DNA of 64,000 bases, taken from positions 186,001-250,000 of the forward strand of contig CAOLHI010000647.1 in NCBI GenBank assembly GCA_948474755.1, given 5' to 3'. The notes under the pieces were generated by a model that was not told the DNA's origin, made no database searches, and was given only the letters and a program-made list of their open reading frames with translations. The position numbers and the translations under genes are program-made. Source of the stretch: Ctenosaura bakeri (Eukaryota > Chordata > Lepidosauria > Squamata > Iguanidae). This document shows positions 57,431-64,000 of this stretch, one piece after another. How positions within the stretch are numbered: the stretch's first letter is position 1; each line of letters starts with the position of its first letter.

Positions 57431-59026
57431 TACTGCAATTCTATGTTAGTGCTGAATTGAGATTCCGATCTCAAGTTCTTTCTCTCTCTCTCTCTTTTTC
57501 TTAGAGCTAAGAATAACTGTTTTGTTGAATTCTCCCATCTGACCTGTGTGGCATAGGTACACAACAAAAGTTTAAAAGATCTTTAAAATATTTTTTCCCT
57601 CAAAAGACAATAGAAACTCTAGTTTTCTTGTGAAGAGGCTAGTAATTTCCATTTTAGAGTTGTCAATACAATTTTCAGAAAAATTTGTTAGGCGCCACAA
57701 ATAAAATTGCTGTGTTTATAGAGCAGATGGGCCTACGGAAAGTTTGATTTAAAAAAGATAATCAGAAACAAAAATTACAAATACTTGCCTTTGCAAGCAT
57801 TACTTCATGGGTAGAGGCAGTGGCATCCTACCAGCAATTTTCAAAGAGCTGGCCATGTTAATCTGTTTCAGAATAAGAGTAGGGAAAAAACTGATTCTTA
57901 TGGCATATTTAACACTGATCAGGCTATTTCCTCTTATGTTTTCAGAGTCAATGTCCCACTTCTTAAATCTGAATTAGTGGACACAAAAACTTACACTGAA
58001 TCAGTCAGTCTTAAATGTTCCACAAGACTCTATGTTCCTTCCTTTTTTGTGATACTATTAGTATTTAGATGTGTGAATTGAACTTTTTGGTTCCTCTTAA
58101 TGGTGTAAATATGCTCACAAGTGTTTCTTTGAGTGTAATGGCAGTTAATAATGAACAGCTTTAAAGTGTGTTGTGTGAATACACTTCCAACAGGAGTTAG
58201 TCTTGCTGTTGGTTCATTTCGGGTGGCCTAACTCTTTTCAAAGACAGCTATGAAGCCAATATGGGCCAGAAAGAATGTATGGATCTCTACCTGTACAGTT
58301 TTTATTTAACATGGCCTTTGAACTCTGCAGGCAGCTACTGCAATTGCCAACTGGATTGCTTGGCAAACTTGAATGGGCAGTTCTTGCAGGTTTATTTTAA
58401 TAGAGGTGGGGTAGTTGAGGCTGATTTTTGTAAACAAGTCGATCACTTCTACTTTCTAGGGAAACAGTGTAATTAACTATCCTCTTATAAGAACTTTCAA
58501 ACTAGATTGCCTGACATGCCCAGAGCTTGTAAACATAGTGAGTGGGCATGTCAAAGGCTGTTCTGCATACCTGATCTGGCAGGTAATAATAATTCCAAAT
58601 ATTTCAAAGTAATCTAGGCAGCAGGAGTTTTGGGGCTTGGCACATACCAGTAGTTTGTTCCAAGTATTTGTACAGGAAATGATTTGTGGAGAGTTGAGCC
58701 TGTATGTCACTCCAGTTTAGAAGAGAACCAGCTTCATGGTGCCTTACGGCTCATGCACAGAATTTCACAAATGTTACCCCTGTGCTGAGAGCTGATCCTT
58801 TCTTTTTTTTTTGGCACTTGATTCCTATTTGTTTTAAGAGGCATTTAGAAGAGCTTTCGAAGAGACTATAAGCACTAGGCAAATCAGACTGTGCAGCCAT
58901 TTTGTTGTTTGCTGGGGTTTGTCTGCACCATTTTCTTATTGGATATTCAGTGATTTTAGGGCCATTCACACTTACTTCCTGCATAATGGTACAACTACCA
59001 ACCTCTGTATACCCCAATCTATACAC
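57431..59026. other. No recognisable gene
   Basis: (TC)n at 57478-57498. Otherwise unique-looking sequence with frames under 92 codons. Confidence 0.4.
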
Positions 59027-59277
59027 CAGGGATGGGCAACATGCTGCCCAGAGGCTTCAGGCACCCATCTCTGCACCCTGAAAAATAACAAATCACATTG
59101 CCAAAATCAAGCTGCATTTTCTGTTTGTTTTAATTGTATTTTTAATTCACTACCAAAATCCGGCACTGTGATATGCAACCAAATGGTACTGCTGTGGCAG
59201 CATTGGGAGTGTATGACACATGGCAGCTCCTGAGGACAGAGGGTGGTACCCAGCCTGCCTGAATTTGCCCATCTCTG
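59027..59277. mobile_element. Short hAT element
   Basis: Ends CAGGGATGGGCAACATGC and, inverted, CAGAGATGGGCAAATTCAGG. The flanks CTATACAC and ATTTACAT share five of eight positions, a decayed duplication. Interior 'tgcccagaggcttcaggcac' faces 'gtggtacccagcctgcctga'. 251 bp; related to the element at 51618. Confidence 0.8.
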
Positions 59278-59471
59278 ATTTACATTAATTGGCAACAGCT
59301 CTCTAGGGCTTCAGGTGGAGATTCTTCTTAGCCTTCTAGCCTGATGTACTTTTCCTTGGAGATGGCAGAGGGTAAACACAGGTGTTCTGCATGCAGAGGA
59401 TGGTGTCCATCTTGTAGTCATGTGGGAATGACCCAGTCATGTGGGGCAGAGCTGATTGTGGAGGTCTGTTT

Positions 59472-59516
59472 GGCACCATAAGTTGAAGCCAACTTGATGG
59501 CTAACAGCAGCAACCA
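59472..59516 (+). mobile_element. SINE 3' tail fragment
   Basis: 'ggcaccataagttgaagcca' and 'acttgatggctaacagcagc' match the tail module of the tRNA SINE ('gccataagtcagaaatgact'). Only the tail is present. Confidence 0.45.
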
Positions 59517-59660
59517 AAAATCGGGGCTACCCTAGCCACAGCAGGGTGCTCTTGTAAAAGTAATTTCCGGATGGCTAGGGTGCGTTTTAAAGGTCTTTCT
59601 TTGGATTACTGGGTAAATGCCCTTGTGTAATGTTCATGAGAGGACACTGCTTGCATCATC

Positions 59661-59713
59661 TGTGTGTGTGTGCGTGTGTGTGTGTGTGAGAGAGAGAGAT
59701 AGAGAGAGAGAGA
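59661..59713. repeat. (GT)n(GA)n microsatellite
   Basis: GT tract with one GC interruption followed directly by a GA tract with one TA interruption. Confidence 0.95.
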
Positions 59714-61724
59714 CCACTGTCTGTATGAATAGATAGGACCTATGGATGTAGAATGTGACTGTCTTTGATCTTTAAAAATTATTTGCACCAATACAAATTC
59801 TGAATTTATTGCAAGGTGATTTTAAACCGAATAGCTCCCTAAACTTAATATTAAGGGGGGCAGAAAGAGGGGGAATCATTGAATTCTAAACCACACCAAT
59901 CTAGACAAAGGAAATGTTATTTTAGTGTAGATTAAATTTATGTCTGAGATATAGAAAGATTATTGTGTCTGCTTCAGATGTAATTTCATGCCTGAGAATT
60001 TACATTGTAGGAAAACTGGTCTGGATCACATTAGCCAGGGCCCTGTTTTGCTGTCAGTTTAATTAAATGGAAACTGCTGGCAAGGAGACAGGAATAGGTT
60101 TATAGAAGCAGTGCTATTTTGTACGTTGGAACAGGAGGGGGAAAAAGTACTTAGGTCTTCCAGTTCAAAAAGGACACAAAAACAAAACCAATGATTCACT
60201 CTTGTTTACAGTGATCTTAGTGATGCTAACTCCAGTTAACTCATTTAATACACAAAATGCTTTACAACAGCTGAGTGTTTCCAAGTTTTGAAAGCCCTGA
60301 CCTCTGACAAAGAGGTTATTGCATGTTTAAAAAAAATAGATTTTTCCAGACAATACTCTGATCGTCAAAAGTGTATCTTTTTCCTTTTCTGTTCAATATG
60401 AATATAGATTGACACAGCGTTTAGTGGGTGTTCTCCTTATTCCTTGCAGCTTTTGTTCTCAAGAGTGTACAGTACACATGAACAGAATCCTCTGTAATCA
60501 AGAACAGTGATTGATCTGTTAACTGGATTTGGCACCCTGCCTTTTAGCTCTGATTTTTCTGAGAAGTACTTTTGGGTTACTTATGAATGCAAAAGGACCT
60601 AATTTGCTCTTAGGAAAGTGAGGACAGAGAAATGGGGAAGGAGTAAGAGAAAAGAGAAAGATTCCCCCCCCTCACTTTTCAGTTCTGTTTATTGTATTAT
60701 GACATTTTTGTGCTGTATGTTCTACACAGTATTTCTCAACTGGAGTGAAGTACAGGAATCCAGACTTGTTCTTCTAATCTGACTCTTTGCTCTATATGAC
60801 TCAGAAGAACAGAGGGAAATGAATGTTTATGTCTTTTAATAGCTATCCTTTTTTTTTCTTTAACACAGCCCAGAATTACATCAAGCAATTTATGTCCTGC
60901 TCCTGTTTATAGAGCTGAATTGTTTTTTAAAAAAAAGCTTTGTAGTTAAAAAAAAATCAAACCAACAACCCATGAACTCAGAGGTGACCTTAAAAAGAAA
61001 CACTTGGTTTTTGCTCTTCCACTTCCTACATTTCTTGCAGAAGTGCAAAGAAAATTCTAGAACATATTAACCCCAACCCCTCCATTCCACAATGAGATTG
61101 GTTCTCCTCCTCCTCTATCTACGCATGTCCTCTCAATTCCTATGGGTCATTAGACAGACAACTTTCATTCTGTGTAAATGAGAGAACTAAGGAAATGATG
61201 TCATAAAAGCAATAGTTGAGCAAATGAGAGCTGAGAAAATGTTTTAGTCACACCATTTTTTCTTTCCCAATACCTTTTTTTTTCTTTTTGTTTATTCTTA
61301 ACGCATAGACTGTCAGGCAATGGTAGGCTTCCACTGGTGCAGGCTACCTTCAGCTGGATTTTGTAGACTGCCTTTCACACGACATGTCCTCAAAGTGCTC
61401 TACAAAGTAGCAAACATCAACAGAAGATGTCCAAAACATGAGTACACCTTTAAGTTCAAGATACATTTTCCCAGGCAGATAGAAATAGCTTTGTTTTACA
61501 CCACACATTAGAAAGGAAGTAGACAGCCAATGTTTTAAGCCCTTAAAGGGGAGAAAGATTTGGGTATAACGCCACACTGGTTTCTTATATGTAGAGAATG
61601 AAAGGCCACCCTCTCTATTGCAGTTTTGAGTCAGCAAAATCTGATTATTATCCTGAGTTGATTCCTTTCTTCCTTCCTCCCAGTCATGTAGGGATAGGGG
61701 GCGATTTGCCCTGGGCAGCAATGC
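59714..61724. other. Non-coding; candidate conserved block
   Basis: About 60000-60110 ('ggtctggatcacattagcca', 'gctgtcagtttaattaaatg', 'gaaactgctggcaaggagac') is repeat-free and CNE-like. 'ctgcctttcacacgacatgt' at 61370 resembles a LINE/SINE tail. No exon signals. Confidence 0.3.
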
Positions 61725-61830
61725 TTTTGGGGTATCCTGGCCCATAGCCATGCCTTCATGTCCCCTGGCCACGTCCCCATGCACCACGGCCACACTCCCA
61801 TGCATTGCAGTCATACCTCTTGTGCCATAG
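61725..61830. repeat. Degenerate GC-rich minisatellite
   Basis: Units of about 21 bp: 'ggccacgtccccatgcacca', 'ggccacactcccatgcattg', with worn units on both sides ('agccatgccttcatgtcccc'). It accounts for the Gly/His/Met-rich part of the longest frame in the window (minus, 61350-62021, 223 codons), which I do not regard as a gene. Confidence 0.6.
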
Positions 61831-62028
61831 CCCTGCCCCCTCTCGCTTCCCCTCCACACACTCCAAGCTTTGCCACTGCTTCCTCCCTCACTTTCTCTGC
61901 ATAGTAAAATCCTGTTCTGGATTAATGGAAACCCCACTGGTGCAGCTTTTAGTATACCGAGAGATGGAGCAGGTAGCGAAGAAGAAAGCATTGAGTCCAC
62001 TGGCACTGCATACCAAAACACATGTTAG

Positions 62029-62206
62029 ATCTTGACCACATTGAATATATACTTCTACACCTTCAAGAACATGTCCTAAAGCTCACAACTATTTTGTGGC
62101 ACATGGGAACTGCAAATATGCATCAAGAGACTGTTCCATTGCTGATGAGTGTGGCTGGAGACAGGGCAGTACTCATTAAACAAGAGCTATAGAAGTGACT
62201 CAGATA
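62029..62206 (-). repeat. Unclassified repeat, inverted partner of 57061-57228
   Basis: The reverse complement aligns almost end to end with 57061-57228, e.g. 'ctcttgatgcatatttgcag' and 'ggacatgttcttgaaggtgt'. Differences are scattered substitutions and a few small indels. Confidence 0.85.
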
Positions 62207-62440
62207 CAAGACCAAATAATGTAAATGGGTCAGACTAGTGTGTGTAGCTCTCACAGTCTTTCCTACCCATACCTGTTCTTCTGTTTTGATGGATGTAGAG
62301 ATGGAAATCATGTGCCCCTCTGCACACTGTTGGACTTCAGTTCCTCTCATTCCTACCCACCATAGCCAAAAAGGGGAGGTGAGTAGGGTCACATGGTCCC
62401 AACTTCAAATATAATCCATCATGGGCTATTTCTTCAAAAT

Positions 62441-62690
62441 CAGAGTTTGGAAGGTTATTTTTTAAATGGGTCATCCCCTATTACTCATTACAGTGTCTAA
62501 GAAGTAATCTGTTGCCATTACTGGCTATGATACTGAAAATGTGATTGCACTGCTTAGCTTGTTTCTTTCCTTGCTATTTTCCATTAATTTCCATACCTTT
62601 TTGGAAGAGGACTTAGAAAAAATCTTGTCAAGGTGTCTTCAAAATGTCTGTTAAAAAGTCAGGCTTCCAGAGTAATTAAAGACTGGTACA
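62441..62690 (+). repeat. Unclassified GTTACTCATTA repeat, copy 3
   Basis: 'cagagtttggaaggttattt', 'ccctattactcattacagtg', 'tctaagaagtaatctgttgc', then 'ttaatttccataccttttt' and 'caaaatgtctgttaaaaagt'. Same order as copies at 29391 and 32470. Confidence 0.5.
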
Positions 62691-62809
62691 TGTTACAGTG
62701 CAACACTATGGCAATAGAAGTACATTCACTCTCATTCATTATGTTGCATTTGAAATGTAACTTTGTCGTACCACTATTGTCTCCTGTGGTTTGGATGTGT
62801 TTGCGCACA

Positions 62810-63185
62810 TACCTTCAACTCTCCTGTTGATTTATGACGACCTTATGAATTTTGTAGTTTTCTTAGGCAAGGAATATTCAAAGGTAGTTTTGTCAGTCCC
62901 TTCCTCTGAAATATAGGCCATTTCTGCACTAGCCTGTTACAGCACTATGATTCCACTTTCAACATGCTATGAAATCCTGGAGTTTGCAGTTTCAAGAGGG
63001 GCGGGCTGGCCCCTCCTGGACCTGCAAACCCCAGGATTCTATAGGATGTTGAAAGTGGAATCATAGCACTGCAAAAGGCTAGTGCGGAAATGGCCATAGC
63101 CTACAGCACCTGAAGTTCTTTGGTGGTTTCCCATTCTAATACTAACCAGGGCTCACTCTGCTTAGCTTCCATCCTCCAGTAAGTT
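62810..63185 (-). mobile_element. 5S rRNA-derived SINE, antisense, split by a MITE
   Basis: Left part: 'caactctcctgttgatttat', 'gtagttttcttaggcaagga', 'atattcaaaggtagttttgt', 'cttcctctgaaata'. After the MITE: 'gcctacagcacctgaagttc', 'taatactaaccagggctcac' and TCTGCTTAGCTTCC, the antisense 5S box A region. The 5S head stops near 63180, about 40 nt short of the other copy. Confidence 0.9.
62916..63095. mobile_element. Palindromic MITE, family 1, nested in 5S SINE
   Basis: 180 bp, from GGCCATTTCTGCACTAGCCT to GTGCGGAAATGGCC, flanked by ATA (62913-62915, 63096-63098). Removing it and one ATA restores a continuous SINE ('ctgaaatatagcctacagca'), which confirms both the element limits and the 3-bp duplication. 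Confidence 0.95.
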
Positions 63186-64000
63186 CATTAGCTCCGTGCT
63201 CTGGTTCAGCTTAGTGAGCTATAGTTAGTTGCAAATCAGAAATGTGCAAACAAGCAACCATGGCACTCAGGCGTGTAATGCAAAACCATGGTTTGGCTGT
63301 TAGACGTGAACTGCCTGTGAGACTGCATCTTTCTTATGAAGATCTTGTAACTATGCACATTCATTCTTTCTCTACTTAAAGGCTAAATATTTTCAAATTC
63401 TACTGATTTGTTTGGTGGAGAGTTGAGCCTGTATTTGACCTTCTCATGTTGAAATTAGTAGGGCTTGGCACTGTTGTGACATTGGCTGAATTACATCCAT
63501 GGTGTTGCTTTAGTTTAATTTTCACTCTTAAAAAAATAATCATATTAGGGGAAGTTTGGTGGGATGACAAGGCACCAAGTGATGAGCTGTAATTATGTGA
63601 CAATCGTTCTTTGGAGGGGGCCTCTGAGTTCATACATTCAGAATGATTGGCTGATAGATACATGGTTTAGCTTTGTTCTCACTAAAAGTCCAGTTAAAGT
63701 CCCATTTGTTCATCTATATTGGGATGCAAAAACAGTTTGGCTAGTTGAAGAATTCTTCTGCCTCCTTGGGAAAAGGGGGGGGAATGTTGGCATCTCTCAT
63801 TCTTTCAGAACAGTCATTTGACTATGACTTGCAGACTGGATATATCCCATGATCAAATTTGACTTTTATAAAATATGGTTGGGGACAAAGTCCCTTCAGA
63901 GAGCTGATTTTGTTGTTGTTCTTACTTGCTGCTGAGAAAGTCATGCTTGTAGAACTGAATCTCTTTTTTGCAAGGCTAGCCTCATTCATGTTGATTTCCT
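63186..64000. other. No recognisable feature
   Basis: Non-coding sequence to the window end. A G-run at 63775-63781 and (TTG)n trace near 63911. Frames under 90 codons. Confidence 0.4.

Noticed and set aside
1..64000. CRISPR arrays, operons, toxin-antitoxin or phage-like modules
   Set aside because: No spaced direct repeats of CRISPR type, no clustered intact genes, and the repeat content is clearly that of a vertebrate nuclear genome.
1..64000. Functional tRNA or 5S rRNA genes
   Set aside because: tRNA-like and 5S-like segments all sit at the heads of SINEs with tails; none has an intact cloverleaf or full 5S with terminator.

Overview
The window looks like AT-rich intronic or intergenic DNA from a vertebrate, most probably a squamate reptile (lizard or snake). 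The main evidence is its repeat content. It has a SINE with a 5S rRNA-derived head (5S-Sauria type), a tRNA-derived SINE with a B box, CR1, L2, L1 and a further non-LTR LINE. It also carries short palindromic DNA transposons with 3-bp target duplications (PIF/Harbinger-like) and several short hAT elements. Nothing is bacterial or viral in organisation: there are no operons and no long intact genes. Almost all long reading frames lie in repeats or chance-open DNA.

Only one stretch looks like a real protein-coding exon: 22642-22867 on the plus strand, 226 bp, with a good acceptor and a consensus GTAAGT donor. I could not name its gene. If it is real, the rest of the window is intron of a large plus-strand gene. 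A second weaker open stretch (about 35080-35275) and four or five repeat-free blocks (about 1.96-2.18, 49.84-50.2, 56.37-56.64 and 60.0-60.1 kb) are candidates for conserved non-coding elements.

Layout. 0-5.3 kb: MITE cluster, tRNA SINE, 112-bp tandem duplication. 6.9-8.9 kb: CR1 3' end, SINE, two MITEs side by side, including a multi-hairpin element. 10.5-15.2 kb: LINE tails, a 5'-truncated L1 with target duplication, an unclassified repeat, MIR-like SINE, two MITEs with TAA/TTA duplications, a small hAT. 17-25.4 kb: LINE tails, SINE, a second copy of the unclassified repeat, the exon, a hAT carrying a 3'-truncated 7SK RNA retropseudogene, an L2 3' end. 26.5-34.1 kb: 5S SINE, compound tetranucleotide microsatellite, further repeat pairs. 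36.4-45.4 kb: L2 with a nested SINE, a reverse-transcriptase LINE fragment with a nested MITE, a nearly perfect foldback MITE. 51.5-55.5 kb: hAT nested in another MITE, and a hAT with a long internal inverted repeat nested in an L1-like element that seems to lack ORF2. 57-63.2 kb: an inverted pair of an unclassified repeat, a small hAT, a minisatellite, and a 5S SINE split by a MITE.

The nested insertions give a relative chronology: L2, the RT LINE, the L1-like element and 5S SINEs are hosts; MITEs, hATs, the tRNA SINE and the 7SK copy came later. No new gene system was found. The most notable items are the tailless 7SK copy, the multi-hairpin MITE family and its sister families, and the unidentified exon.
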